From positions 92,593 to 156,592 of the forward strand of contig CACIUX010000003.1 of NCBI GenBank assembly GCA_902589965.1: DNA of 64,000 bases, read 5' to 3'. This stretch comes from an uncultured SAR86 cluster bacterium. GTDB taxonomy: Bacteria > Pseudomonadota > Gammaproteobacteria > Magnimaribacterales > AG-339-G14. Below are positions 49,004-58,413 of this stretch, one piece after another. A program made the translations under genes and the position numbers. Each line of letters starts with the position of its first letter. Positions within the stretch are counted from its first letter, which is position 1. The notes beneath the pieces were generated by a model. It saw nothing but the letters and a program-made list of their open reading frames with translations, did no database searches and was not told the DNA's origin.

Positions 49004-51143
49004 ATAATCTAACTTTGTTGCCAATAATCTTGTGGTTTTCTAATACTCTATTGAGAGAGTTGTGTAGCAGAGTTCTGCTTTTACTTTTTGCTGAAATTTG
49101 CCACCTGAAGATGTTTTTTCTTTTTTCAATGATGCATGGCTGAGGTCCAATCACATCAATGTGAGGATTTACAAACATGCTTCTAATTTTATTTAATTCC
49201 TCTTTGCAAGAGATATAAGAAGTTGATTCTGTTATTAGATTTATGGAATGATAAAAAGGAGGAAGCTTATTTTGATTTCTGTCTTGAAGAAGATTTTCTG
49301 CAAGAATCTCGTAACTAGAATCGACGACCTTTTCAAGGCTTGGATGCTCAGGCACAAAAGTTTGAATCAATACCTTTCCAGACTTGTTGCCTCTGCCTGA
49401 TCTGCCCGATACTTGTGTGATTAGTTGATTCATTCTTTCTGTTGCTCTGAAGTCAAGACTGTAGAGACTGAAATCTCCGTCTAAAATAACTACCAAGGTG
49501 ATATCTGGGAGGTGATGACCTTTGGCAAGAATCTGCGTGCCAACTAGAATCATAGGTTCCCCTTTTAACGGTTGAGCTAGCAAAGTATTCAGATCTTTTT
49601 TATATGAAATATCGCTATCTATTCTTAAGATGGGGAAATCAGGAAAAATAGTTCTTAAAGACTCCTCTAATTTTTCGGTTCCTGCCCCATAAAAAGATAG
49701 TTCGTTGTTTGGACAAACTTTGCATTCTTGGAAGTAATTTTCAGCATATCCACAATGATGACAAGAGTATTTATTGGTTTGTTTGTGATAGACCATTCTA
49801 ACCTCACAATTTGGACAATTAGGTGACCACCCACATGACTCGCAAACAACCACAGGTGAATAACCTCTTCTATTTTGAAAGATCATCACTTGATTTCCAC
49901 TGGTAAGTTCTTTCTTAATTTCAGCTATCGTATTTGTAGCTAGCCCTGAAATAATTTCTTTACCTCGAAGATCAATTAACTCGAGTTTTGGCTTACTGGC
50001 TTCACTTACTCTTTCCTCAAGTTTATTCAAAGCATATTTTTTTAGTTTTGCATTATTGAACGACTCAAGGCTTGGGGTTGCAGATGCTAAAACGACAGGA
50101 CAATCATGTAACTTCGCTTTATAAATTGCTGTGTCTCTGGCTGAATAACAAGGCATCTCATTTTGTTTATATGAAGAGTCATGCTCTTCATCAATAATAA
50201 CGAGCCCTAAATCAGGAGTTGAAGTAAAAATAGAAGATCTTGTGCCTAGGATAATTTTTGCACTTGATGACTGAATTGACTTCCAAGATCTTTGTCTATC
50301 TTTGTTAGACAAGGAAGAATGCATTGTGACTACCTTATTTCCAAATCTACTTTTAAGTGATTTTTCTAAAGATCCGGTCAAGCCAATCTCGGGAACCAAA
50401 ACCGCAACTTGTTTATGATTTTCTAATACATCTCTAACAATGTGCATGTACGTTTCAGTCTTACCACTTCCAGTTACGCCGAATAAAAGATGCACCTTAA
50501 AAGATCCTAAAGATTCTTTGAAAGACTCATAGGCTGCCTTTTGCTCGTTGTTTAGTTCAAGAGAGTTTTCTGTAGTTTCGTATTGAATTTCTTCTTTATA
50601 TTTGATTTTCTTTTTAGAAATAAGCTCTTTCTTTATAAGCTCTCTCAGAATTCTCGAGTCATATGAAATACTCTTCAAGCCATGACGTGTGGCTGTTTTT
50701 TCTTTTCTGAAATAAGACAACATTTCAAGTTGCTTAGGAGATTTTTTTAATAGATCTTCGCTGTAAAATTCTCCTTTTTGAGTAAGCTCAAAAATCTCTT
50801 GCTCATCCGGAATTTCAATCTCCTTTCTCATTGAAGGAGGGAAGAAAAGCTTAGCCACCTCTCCTATTGGAGTTTTATAGTAATTTGATAGCCATGAAAT
50901 TAACTCAATATCTTTTTTGTTTAGTAATTCCTTATCATCTAAAACAGAATCAATAGACTTTAGATCCTTTTGAAAATTAGGTTTTGTAGATGAAGAAATC
51001 ACAACTCCAATTAAAGATCTTGAACCAAAAGAAACCTTTACTCTGGTTCCAGGGAGAATTTGGTTTTTACTGAGATATGAAAAACTGCTCCTTACAGGTA
51101 CTGGAACAGCTACTTCTACAACATTGTATTCAGAATCTTTCAT
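48981..51143 (-). CDS. priA: primosomal protein N' (replication restart helicase PriA)
   Basis: 720 residues. A 3'-to-5' helicase that reloads the replisome at forks. N-terminal DNA-binding domain VAVPVPVRSSFSYL, Walker A LFGVTGSGKTETYMHIV, DEEH in VIIDEEHDSSYKQNEMPCYSARD, then the zinc region with eight cysteines (CESCGWSPNCPNCEVRM ... CHHCGYAENYFQECKVCPN), GAGTEKLEE, and RIDSDIS to QVSGRSGRGNKSGKV (helicase motif VI). ATG at 51143. Divergent from the L31 gene by 60 bp. Confidence 0.96.
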   Translation of the reverse strand: MKDSEYNVVEVAVPVPVRSSFSYLSKNQILPGTRVKVSFGSRSLIGVVISSSTKPNFQKDLKSIDSVLDDKELLNKKDIELISWLSNYYKTPIGEVAKLFFPPSMRKEIEIPDEQEIFELTQKGEFYSEDLLKKSPKQLEMLSYFRKEKTATRHGLKSISYDSRILRELIKKELISKKKIKYKEEIQYETTENSLELNNEQKAAYESFKESLGSFKVHLLFGVTGSGKTETYMHIVRDVLENHKQVAVLVPEIGLTGSLEKSLKSRFGNKVVTMHSSLSNKDRQRSWKSIQSSSAKIILGTRSSIFTSTPDLGLVIIDEEHDSSYKQNEMPCYSARDTAIYKAKLHDCPVVLASATPSLESFNNAKLKKYALNKLEERVSEASKPKLELIDLRGKEIISGLATNTIAEIKKELTSGNQVMIFQNRRGYSPVVVCESCGWSPNCPNCEVRMVYHKQTNKYSCHHCGYAENYFQECKVCPNNELSFYGAGTEKLEESLRTIFPDFPILRIDSDISYKKDLNTLLAQPLKGEPMILVGTQILAKGHHLPDITLVVILDGDFSLYSLDFRATERMNQLITQVSGRSGRGNKSGKVLIQTFVPEHPSLEKVVDSSYEILAENLLQDRNQNKLPPFYHSINLITESTSYISCKEELNKIRSMFVNPHIDVIGPQPCIIEKRKNIFRWQISAKSKSRTLLHNSLNRVLENHKIIGNKVRLSIDVDPL

Positions 51144-51203
51144 GTGTTGATAATAAAAACTTCTCTGGTATCATGCCGTCACTAAATTTATTAAGCAAAC
51201 AAA

Positions 51204-51599
51204 TTGAAAAGAGACATTCATCCAGAATACAGAGAAGTACTTTTTCATGATACAAGTGTAGATCAGTACTTTCTTATTCCTTCGACCATTCAAACGGATC
51301 AAACAAAAGAATGGGAAGGAAAATCTTATCCCTATTGTCCGCTTGATATATCTTCTGCTTCTCATCCATTTTATACAGGTAAGCATAAATTAGTTGATAC
51401 AGGTGGAAGAGTTGATAAATTCAATAAAAGATTCAGAAAACCTTCATCTAAAGCTAAATCAGAGGAATCTCCTATAGTTGAAGAGGCAGCAGCTGAGACT
51501 CCTGTAGTTGAAGAAGCAGCAGTTGAGACTCCTGTAGTTGAAGAGGCAGCAGTTGAGACTCCTGTAGTTGAGGAAGCAGCAGAAGAACCCAAGTCTTAA
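51204..51599 (+). CDS. rpmE2: ribosomal protein L31 type B with a repetitive acidic tail
   Basis: 131 residues, against about 85 for type B L31. The first about 80 residues ([53 protein letters not shown]) match L31 type B; the zinc-binding cysteine motif of type A is missing, which marks the zinc-independent paralogue. The rest is an acidic tail with the repeated unit VEEAAxETPV. The start is TTG at 51204; no ATG or GTG precedes MKRDIHP. Faces priA with a 60-bp gap, and typA follows after 43 bp. Confidence 0.92.
   Translation: MKRDIHPEYREVLFHDTSVDQYFLIPSTIQTDQTKEWEGKSYPYCPLDISSASHPFYTGKHKLVDTGGRVDKFNKRFRKPSSKAKSEESPIVEEAAAETPVVEEAAVETPVVEEAAVETPVVEEAAEEPKS
51477..51593 (+). repeat. tandem 30-bp repeat in the L31 tail
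   Basis: Units begin at 51477, 51507, 51537 and 51567. The first three are 30 bp and nearly identical (GTTGAAGARGCAGCAGYTGA then GACTCCTGTA); the fourth is shortened and diverged. Encodes VEEAA(A/V)ETPV three times. High identity at DNA level suggests recent duplication by slippage, so copy number may vary between strains. Confidence 0.9.
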
Positions 51600-51642
51600 T
51601 TAAAATTTATAAATCAATTACTTTGATAATTCATCTCGTTAC

Positions 51643-53430
51643 ATGAATTCGGAAAATATTAGAAATATTGCAATTATTGCTCATGTTGATCATGGAAAAA
51701 CTACACTCGTAGACAAGCTTCTAGAGCAATCTGGAACCTTAGATAGAAAGGATTTAGGGTCAGAGAGGCTGATGGATTCTTTCGATCAAGAGAAGGAAAG
51801 AGGCATCACTATACTTGCCAAAAATACTGCTATTAATTGGAAAGATTACAAAATAAATATTGTAGATACTCCAGGTCATGCTGATTTTGGTGGAGAAGTG
51901 GAAAGAATTCTAACCATGGTTGATTCAGTTCTACTTTTAGTAGATGCTGTTGACGGACCAATGCCTCAAACAAGATTTGTTACTGAAAAGGCTTTTGAAC
52001 AAGGTCTGAATCCAATATTGCTGATTAATAAAATTGATAGAGATGGTGCAAGGCCAGATTGGGTATTAGATCAGGTTTTTGATTTATTCGATCGTCTAGG
52101 CGGTAATGATGAACAAATGGATTTCGATGTTATTTATACATCTGCTTTAAATGGAGTTGCTGGATTAGAGCCTGATGAGATAAAAGAAGATATGTCTCCT
52201 TTACTGGACTTAATAATTAAAAAAGTCCCTCCTCCAAAAGTTGATGTAAGTAAGCCTTTTCAAATGCAAATCAGTGCATTAGATAGTAATGAATATGTTG
52301 GAGTAATTGGCATTGGAAGAATTAAAGCTGGAAAAATTAAACCCAATGATCCAGTAGTTATTGTTGATTCAGATAAAGAAGAAAGGAAAGGTAAAGTTCT
52401 ACAAGTGATGAGTCACAGAGGCCTAGAAAGAATTGAGGTATCCGAGGCAGATGCAGGAGATATTGTTTGCGTTTCAGGAATTGAGAAACTCTTCATCTCA
52501 GATACTTTATGCTCACCTGAAAATATATCTTCACTTCCTCCTCTAAAAGTAGATGAGCCAACCGTAAGCATGACTTTTCAAGTAAATGATTCTCCATTTG
52601 CTGGTCAAGATGGAAAATTTGTTACGTCAAGGAACATAAAAGAACGATTAGAACAAGAATTACTTAGTAATGTTGCATTAAGGGTTAAACAAGGAGACTC
52701 GCCTGATAAATTTATTGTATCCGGCAGAGGAGAACTTCATTTATCAGTTCTCATAGAAAGCATGAGAAGAGATGGATTTGAGCTTGGAGTTTCCAAGCCT
52801 GAAGTTATTCAAAAAGAAATTAATGGCGAAATCCATGAGCCTTATGAACAAGTGGTGATCGATATTGAAGAGGAGTTTCAAGGATCGATCATGGAAGAGA
52901 TGGGTCTAAGAAAAGCAGAATTAAGAGATATGGTTCCGGATGGCAAGGGAAGATTAAAACTAGAATTTTTGGCTCCCTCGAGAGGTACTATTGGTTTTAG
53001 GTCTCAATTTTTAACTTTAACAAGTGGGACCGGGATTTTTACAAGCGTATTTGAAAAATACGACAAAGCGAAAACAAGTGAACTTAAGAATAGACAAAAT
53101 GGTGTCTTAGTTTCCATGGCGGCTGGAAAAACACTTGCCTATTCATTATTTAATCTGCAAAACAGGGGAAAATTATTTGTTGGTCATGGTACAGATGTAT
53201 ACAAAGGACAAATTGTAGGTTTGCATTCTAGAGATAATGATCTGCCAGTGAATCCTACAAAAGCAAAACAATTGACAAATATAAGAGCAGCGGGAACGGA
53301 TGAAAATTTAATTCTAACCCCACATATAAATCATTCCTTAGAGCAAGCATTGGAGTTTATTGAAGAAGATGAGCTAGTGGAGGTTACTCCAAGCCATCTT
53401 AGGCTGAGAAAAAAAGAATTTACCTTCTAA
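51643..53430 (+). CDS. typA: ribosome-associated GTPase TypA/BipA
   Basis: 595 residues (E. coli 607). EF-G-like GTPase that acts on 50S assembly and stress responses. G1 IAHVDHGKTTLVDKLLEQ, G2/G3 ERGITILAKNT and VDTPGHADFGGEVERI, G4 NKIDRDGARP; later EF-G III/V-like domains and the BipA-specific C-terminal SMAAGKTLAYSLFNLQNRG and RAAGTDENLILTP. ATG at 51643. Convergent with dut, 5 bp between stops. Confidence 0.96.
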   Translation: MNSENIRNIAIIAHVDHGKTTLVDKLLEQSGTLDRKDLGSERLMDSFDQEKERGITILAKNTAINWKDYKINIVDTPGHADFGGEVERILTMVDSVLLLVDAVDGPMPQTRFVTEKAFEQGLNPILLINKIDRDGARPDWVLDQVFDLFDRLGGNDEQMDFDVIYTSALNGVAGLEPDEIKEDMSPLLDLIIKKVPPPKVDVSKPFQMQISALDSNEYVGVIGIGRIKAGKIKPNDPVVIVDSDKEERKGKVLQVMSHRGLERIEVSEADAGDIVCVSGIEKLFISDTLCSPENISSLPPLKVDEPTVSMTFQVNDSPFAGQDGKFVTSRNIKERLEQELLSNVALRVKQGDSPDKFIVSGRGELHLSVLIESMRRDGFELGVSKPEVIQKEINGEIHEPYEQVVIDIEEEFQGSIMEEMGLRKAELRDMVPDGKGRLKLEFLAPSRGTIGFRSQFLTLTSGTGIFTSVFEKYDKAKTSELKNRQNGVLVSMAAGKTLAYSLFNLQNRGKLFVGHGTDVYKGQIVGLHSRDNDLPVNPTKAKQLTNIRAAGTDENLILTPHINHSLEQALEFIEEDELVEVTPSHLRLRKKEFTF

Positions 53431-53435
53431 GCTAA

Positions 53436-53981
53436 CTATAAGCCAGAGGATCCAAAACCTTTGTCTCCTCTCTCTGACGATGAAAACTCTTTCACGATAG
53501 AAAAATTAGGATTCATAACCGGCAAGAAAACCATTTGAGCAATTCTTGCCCCAGGCTCAACTGTGAACGTTTCATCAGATCTATTCCATAAAGAAACCAT
53601 GATCTCTCCTTGATAATCCGAATCAATTAATCCAACCAAGTTACCTAAAACTATACCGTGCTTATGACCTAAACCAGATCTTGGAAGAATAAAAGCAGCA
53701 TAATCAGGATTATCTATATGAATACTAAAGCCGGTAGGCACTAATGCGGAGTCGTTTGGATTGATAAAAAAGTCTTCTTCAATGCATGCACATAGATCCA
53801 AGCCTGCAGAACCAGCAGTCTGAAAGGTGGGCAATGGAAATTCTTTACCTAACCTTTCATTAAGAATCTTAAATTTTACATTTAACGGTAAATTAGATTC
53901 CTTTTGATTTTTACCTGTGAAAGTTTTAATGATGTCAGGCAAAAGAAAGCCTAAAATTCTGACCAATAACCATCTAATCAC
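53436..53981 (-). CDS. dut: dUTPase with hydrophobic N-terminal extension
   Basis: 181 residues; the family is about 150. Hydrolyses dUTP to dUMP to keep uracil out of DNA and supply dTMP. All five trimeric dUTPase motifs are visible: [35 protein letters not shown] (motif 3 with catalytic Asp), [10 protein letters not shown] and [11 protein letters not shown]. The first about 30 residues ([18 protein letters not shown]) are hydrophobic or amphipathic and precede the normal start. No ATG, GTG or TTG lies nearer the domain than residue 6; the GTG start overlaps the coaBC stop as GTGA, which supports this start. Confidence 0.92.
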   Translation of the reverse strand: MIRWLLVRILGFLLPDIIKTFTGKNQKESNLPLNVKFKILNERLGKEFPLPTFQTAGSAGLDLCACIEEDFFINPNDSALVPTGFSIHIDNPDYAAFILPRSGLGHKHGIVLGNLVGLIDSDYQGEIMVSLWNRSDETFTVEPGARIAQMVFLPVMNPNFSIVKEFSSSERGDKGFGSSGL

Positions 53982-55177
53982 TTTAAATTATCGGATATAT
54001 ATTTGATTATTTCTCTTGAAACTTTCTCTTTCGTGGATTTATTGATTTTCCTTGAATTTTTTTCCGAGATTAAATGCACTTCGTTATCATCGGAATCAAA
54101 TCCAATCTCAGCATTTGAAACATCGTTTGCAATGATCAGATCAAGTTCTTTTTCAGAAAGTTTGAGTTTAGCGTTATCAAGAACATTCTCAGTTTCAGCA
54201 GCAAACCCAATTACCTTCTTATTTGGATGAGCTTTTTTAACGCTCGCCACAATGTCAGGATTTTCTTCTAAAAGAATGTTGTTTGCATCGAGTATCTGTT
54301 GTTTTTTGATTTTTTGATTCGAAGGATGAGATGGCTTGATGTCACAAACTGCAGCGGTTGCAATGAAAATATCTATCTCATCTATCATTTCATTTACTTT
54401 GTCATACATTTGTTTTGCAGTTTCAACATCATGTCTGAATATTCTTTCAGGAGTGGGTAGATTGACTGGCCCGGATATCAAACTAACAAAAGCGCCTTCA
54501 TCACAGGCTGCTTCAGCTAAAGCAAAACCCATTTTCCCTGAACTACGATTTGATATGAATCTAACAGGATCAATCATCTCACGTGTTGGTCCTGCAGTAA
54601 TAAGGATTTTTTTTCCCGCCAATAGGCCTTTACTAAAGTTCAATGAAACTTGTTGAATTATATCCGACGGCTCTGTCATTCTTCCTGGGCCGGTGTCACC
54701 ACAAGCTTGGGTTCCAATATCTGGGCCAATAAAAATAAAGTTTTTTTCTGCAAGAGTGGATATATTGTTTTGTGTCGCCCCATCTCTCCACATTGCCTGA
54801 TTCATTGCAGGAGCAACAAAAATTGGTGCATCAGTAGATAGAGCAACCGCACTAAGAAGATCGTCGCCTCTACCTAGGGCTAGTTTAGCAATTGAGTCGG
54901 CTGTGCATGGCGCTATGACAATAATATCTGACCACCTAGCCAATTCTATATGTCCCATTGCAGCTTCAGCTCCAGGATCAAGAAGATCAGAATGAATTGG
55001 GTTGCCCGAAAGAGCCTGCATAGTTAAAGGTGTAATAAATTCCTGAGCGGATTTAGTCATCAAGACCCTCACGTCTGATCCAGAGTTTTTGAATAACCTA
55101 ACTAATTCAGCAGATTTGTAGGCAGCAATGCCACCAGTCACGCACAAGAGAACCCTTTTATTTATTAGCTGATCCAT
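53978..55177 (-). CDS. coaBC: phosphopantothenoylcysteine decarboxylase / phosphopantothenate-cysteine ligase
   Basis: 399 residues, bifunctional. The CoaC flavoprotein half has [17 protein letters not shown], the [17 protein letters not shown] motif and the cysteine flap [13 protein letters not shown]; the CoaB half starts near residue 190 with [27 protein letters not shown] and has [10 protein letters not shown] and AETEN. Steps two and three of CoA synthesis after the type II pantothenate kinase found elsewhere in the window. Coupled to dut by a GTGA overlap, the common gammaproteobacterial pair. Confidence 0.96.
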   Translation of the reverse strand: MDQLINKRVLLCVTGGIAAYKSAELVRLFKNSGSDVRVLMTKSAQEFITPLTMQALSGNPIHSDLLDPGAEAAMGHIELARWSDIIVIAPCTADSIAKLALGRGDDLLSAVALSTDAPIFVAPAMNQAMWRDGATQNNISTLAEKNFIFIGPDIGTQACGDTGPGRMTEPSDIIQQVSLNFSKGLLAGKKILITAGPTREMIDPVRFISNRSSGKMGFALAEAACDEGAFVSLISGPVNLPTPERIFRHDVETAKQMYDKVNEMIDEIDIFIATAAVCDIKPSHPSNQKIKKQQILDANNILLEENPDIVASVKKAHPNKKVIGFAAETENVLDNAKLKLSEKELDLIIANDVSNAEIGFDSDDNEVHLISEKNSRKINKSTKEKVSREIIKYISDNLK

Positions 55178-55260
55178 AATGCGAAATATAACTTAGATAG
55201 GTTTTCATAACCATTAGTTTCTGGTATAAATCGTGCTTCAGATTTATAAAAAATATAGTT

Positions 55261-55497
55261 ATGTCAAAAGTTTGTCAGGTAACAGGTAAAAAGCCAATGG
55301 CAGGAAACAATGTTTCCAAGGCATTAAACAGAACGAAAAGAAGGTTTTTGCCCAATCTTAATCAACATAAATTTTGGGTTGAATCTGAAAATAAATACGT
55401 TTCTCTATCTGTTTCTGCAAAAGGGATGAGAATTATTGATAAGAAAGGAATTGATCAAGTTTTAAAAGATATTAGATCAAGAGGAGAAAAAATATGA
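55261..55497 (+). CDS. rpmB: ribosomal protein L28
   Basis: 78 residues, the usual length. [33 protein letters not shown] is the family N-terminus and [26 protein letters not shown] the core. ATG at 55261. It overlaps rpmG as ATGA, as in most gammaproteobacteria where rpmB-rpmG sit beside coaBC-dut; the radC gene often found between is missing. Confidence 0.96.
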   Translation: MSKVCQVTGKKPMAGNNVSKALNRTKRRFLPNLNQHKFWVESENKYVSLSVSAKGMRIIDKKGIDQVLKDIRSRGEKI

Positions 55498-55649
55498 GAG
55501 AAAAAATTAAGTTAGTCTCTTCTGCCGGAACAGGACACTTTTACACTACGGATAAAAATAAAACTTCAACTCCAGATAAGATTGAAATGATGAAGTTTGA
55601 TCCAAAAATTAGAAAAAGAGTTATCTACAAAGAAGAAAAAATTAAATAG
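55494..55649 (+). CDS. rpmG: ribosomal protein L33
   Basis: 51 residues, too short for the ORF track. The reading [20 protein letters not shown] then [20 protein letters not shown] and a lysine-rich end is a typical L33. The ATG overlaps the rpmB stop (ATGA) and its TAG overlaps the maf GTG start by one base (TAGTG). No cysteine pairs, so this is the zinc-free form. Confidence 0.95.
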   Translation: MREKIKLVSSAGTGHFYTTDKNKTSTPDKIEMMKFDPKIRKRVIYKEEKIK

Positions 55650-56266
55650 TGACTATTTCAGGCTTATACCTAGCCTCTAAATCTCCCCGAAGAAAAAATA
55701 TCCTTAATCAATTGATGGTTGATTTCGAAGTTCTTGAAATTGACGTTGATGAAGATGAGATTCAAAACGAGGGTCCTCAAGAATATCTAGACCGAATAGT
55801 TAAATCTAAAGTCACAGCGGCTGGAAATAAAATACTGCAAGAGAATTTAACTCTTAAGCCTTTTTTAGTGGCCGATACGGTGGTTAGTCATAAAAATAAA
55901 ATTTTTGGAAAACCAACTTCCAAAGATCATGCTCATAGAATGTTGAAAGAATTATCCGGAACCACTCATACCGTAACAACAGGAATAGCTTTAGGTCATA
56001 TTTCTGAATTAAAAGAAATAGAGTTTGTTCAGAATCATTCACACACAGTTGTAGAAATGAAATCTCTATCCGCAAAGGAGATCGAGAGATATGTTTTAAC
56101 TGAAGAACCAATGGACAAGGCTGGTGGTTATGGCATTCAGGGATTAGGTGCTTCCTTTGTTAAAGGTATTGGTGGTTGTTTCTTCAATGTTGTTGGTTTA
56201 CCAATTCAAGAAACCTGCCTACTTTTAGATGACTTAAATATCTCCTATTGGTCAAACAAAGATTAA
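55649..56266 (+). CDS. maf: Maf-type nucleoside triphosphate pyrophosphatase
   Basis: 205 residues. Hydrolyses dTTP and UTP or modified pyrimidine nucleotides as a house-cleaning enzyme. Motifs: LYLASKSPRRKNILNQL (N-terminal SxSPRR), VADTVVSHKNKIFGKP, THTVTTGIAL, and DKAGGYGIQGLGASFVKGIGG, the YAIQGxG loop. GTG start coupled to rpmG by TAGTG. Closest by motif to the dTTP/UTP type (YhdE). Confidence 0.9.
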   Translation: MTISGLYLASKSPRRKNILNQLMVDFEVLEIDVDEDEIQNEGPQEYLDRIVKSKVTAAGNKILQENLTLKPFLVADTVVSHKNKIFGKPTSKDHAHRMLKELSGTTHTVTTGIALGHISELKEIEFVQNHSHTVVEMKSLSAKEIERYVLTEEPMDKAGGYGIQGLGASFVKGIGGCFFNVVGLPIQETCLLLDDLNISYWSNKD

Positions 56267-56289
56267 ATTTTTATTGATATGATGCCTTG

Positions 56290-57822
56290 ATGGTGATCAT
56301 AAAATCATTTACCGCGACTTTAATCGGTGGACTCTTGGTTCTTTCTTTTGAACCATTTGATTTATGGTACCTAAGTCCATTTTTTTTGGCAGGTTTGTGG
56401 AGACTGCTAGTTCTTGAGTCACCCAAAAATACTTTTGTAATAAGTTTTTTCTTTGGCTTGAGCCTTTGGGTGCTTGGAGCTGGTTGGGTTGAAAACAGTA
56501 TAGTTAATTACGGAGGAGCTTCTAAGCTCGCTGCTTATACTTTTGTTTTTTTGATCGCATCTTTTTTGAGCCTTTTTCAAGCAACAAGTTTCTTTTTCAT
56601 GAGTTTATTTCGTCTTAATGATCACTACAGGTTGATTCTAGCGTTTCCTGTATTTTATGTTTTCGGTGAATATTTAAGAGAATTTTTGTTCACAGGATTG
56701 CCTTGGTTATATGTTGGATATTCTAGCTTAAATAATTTTTTCCTTAATGGTTATATTCCAGTCATAGGTGTATTTGGAATGTCATTTTTAATATGTCTGT
56801 TTGCAAGTCTTCTGAGCTCCATGATCTTTTTTCAAAAATTAAGAAAATCACATTTATTTTTGAGTTTGGTCTTTATGAGTATGTTTGCTCTCAACGCAAC
56901 TTGGTTATCAACTAAATCTTGGACAGAGAAGACTTCTAGTTTTCAGGCAATTATTGTTCAACCTAATATCGATGTTCTTGAAAAGTGGAGTCGAGATGGT
57001 CAGGTAAAATCTAGAAACTATTTTTCTAAGGTATTTTTTGATGAGCTTATCGGTAACGAAAACTCACAAGAAAAAATTATATTTTTTTGGCCAGAAGTAT
57101 CTTTGCCAGGGTTATTTTCTAGATTTGAAATTTTTTTAAAAGGTTTATCAGGCACCTTAAAACTAGCAAACGCAGGTGCAGTAGTCGGGATGCTTGATGA
57201 AAAAAAGGATGAAGGTTATGTGAATTCTTTAAAAGGTATAGGCATTTTACAAGGGAATTACGAAAAGAAACGTCTTGTTCCTTTTGGGGAATATCTACCT
57301 ATGGGTAATCTATCAGGTTATTTATTTAATCTCTTTCAATTAGATAGGCCTAATATTGTCAAAGGAGATAATAACTCTTTCATTTCTGGAGATGGTCTCA
57401 GAATAGGAAGCAGTATTTGTTATGAGATTGCTTATCAAGATGATGTAGCTTTTCAAGCAAAAAATTCGGATATGATATTTTCAGCAAGTAACGATAACTG
57501 GTTCGGAACCACCATAGGTCCACATCAGCATCTTCAGATTGCCAGATATCGAGCTGCAGAAAATCAAAAGCCCCTCTTGCGTAGTACTTCCACCGGTATA
57601 TCAGCTGCAATAAATTTTCGCGGACAAGTTATTGAACAAATTCCTACATTCGTAAACTTTAATAATAAAAATGAGTCATATGATGGTCAGATTTTGAAAG
57701 TTAAAATCAACGCAAGAAGTGGCTCAACGCCATATAACGAGAATGGAAAATATCCATTTCTTTATTTAATTTTATTTATTTTTATTGCCCAAATTTTAAG
57801 AAGGTTTATATTTGATAAATGA
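56290..57822 (+). CDS. lnt: apolipoprotein N-acyltransferase
   Basis: 510 residues from ATG at 56290; the track's TTG is 3 bp upstream. Adds the third acyl chain to outer-membrane lipoproteins. Several membrane helices fill the first about 200 residues; the periplasmic nitrilase domain follows with FFWPEVSLPGLF (catalytic Glu), RLVPFGEYLPMG (Lys region) and GSSICYEIAYQD (catalytic Cys), then NDNWFG and HQHLQIARYRAAE. One more C-terminal helix. The window encodes several predicted lipoproteins (subtilase, M28 peptidase, L,D-transpeptidase) as substrates. Overlaps the next gene by 4 bp (ATGA). Confidence 0.93.
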   Translation: MVIIKSFTATLIGGLLVLSFEPFDLWYLSPFFLAGLWRLLVLESPKNTFVISFFFGLSLWVLGAGWVENSIVNYGGASKLAAYTFVFLIASFLSLFQATSFFFMSLFRLNDHYRLILAFPVFYVFGEYLREFLFTGLPWLYVGYSSLNNFFLNGYIPVIGVFGMSFLICLFASLLSSMIFFQKLRKSHLFLSLVFMSMFALNATWLSTKSWTEKTSSFQAIIVQPNIDVLEKWSRDGQVKSRNYFSKVFFDELIGNENSQEKIIFFWPEVSLPGLFSRFEIFLKGLSGTLKLANAGAVVGMLDEKKDEGYVNSLKGIGILQGNYEKKRLVPFGEYLPMGNLSGYLFNLFQLDRPNIVKGDNNSFISGDGLRIGSSICYEIAYQDDVAFQAKNSDMIFSASNDNWFGTTIGPHQHLQIARYRAAENQKPLLRSTSTGISAAINFRGQVIEQIPTFVNFNNKNESYDGQILKVKINARSGSTPYNENGKYPFLYLILFIFIAQILRRFIFDK

Positions 57823-58400
57823 GAATTGTTTCATTGATATCAGTATTTTTGTTATTTTCTTGTTCGACCATGTTGCTAGATAAAAAAAAATATAACTATG
57901 AGGAACTTCAAAATGAAAGGTCTTTTATACATATCGACCTAAACGAGCAAAAATTATATTATCAAGATGGTAATCGAGTTATCGACTTTCCTATCTCATC
58001 ATCCAGCTATGGTATTGGCAGCGAAGAAAATTCCTTCAAGACCCCCCTCGGACTTCACGAAATATCTGAAAAAATAGGAAACGATCTACCTTTGGGGGCT
58101 GTGATGAAAGGTAGAGTTTGGAATCAGGAAATCATTGAACCGATTATTGAAGATATCGACATTGAAGAGGACGTTATTACTTCAAGAATTATGTGGCTTG
58201 ATGGCTTAGAACCAGGGAAAAACAAAGGATCCGGGATAGATTCGAAAGCTAGATACATCTACATTCATGGAACTGCAGAGGAAGGACTCATTGGAAAACC
58301 TGCTTCGTTGGGTTGCATCCGAATGATTAATAAGGATGTAATAAGGTTATTTGATTTGGTAGAGGTAGGAACCAAGGTATTGATTTATTCCCAATCGTAA
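57819..58400 (+). CDS. L,D-transpeptidase (YkuD domain) lipoprotein
   Basis: 193 residues. Signal peptide with lipobox LLFSC (Cys15). The YkuD domain begins FIHIDLNEQKLYYQDG and has the catalytic motif YIYIHGTAEEGLIGKPASLGCIRMINKDV (H and SxGCxR). It would form 3-3 cross-links or attach lipoproteins to peptidoglycan in the periplasm. The family name is clear, the exact reaction is not. Coupled to lnt by ATGA overlap. Confidence 0.88.
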   Translation: MRIVSLISVFLLFSCSTMLLDKKKYNYEELQNERSFIHIDLNEQKLYYQDGNRVIDFPISSSSYGIGSEENSFKTPLGLHEISEKIGNDLPLGAVMKGRVWNQEIIEPIIEDIDIEEDVITSRIMWLDGLEPGKNKGSGIDSKARYIYIHGTAEEGLIGKPASLGCIRMINKDVIRLFDLVEVGTKVLIYSQS

Positions 58401-58413
58401 CCAAATATAAATT

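Noticed and set aside
51371-51592. 73-residue minus-strand ORF with repeats of [10 protein letters not shown], and a possible CRISPR-like array
   Set aside because: It is the shadow of the L31 tail repeats. The units are contiguous, 30 bp, in coding frame and without spacers, so it is not CRISPR.
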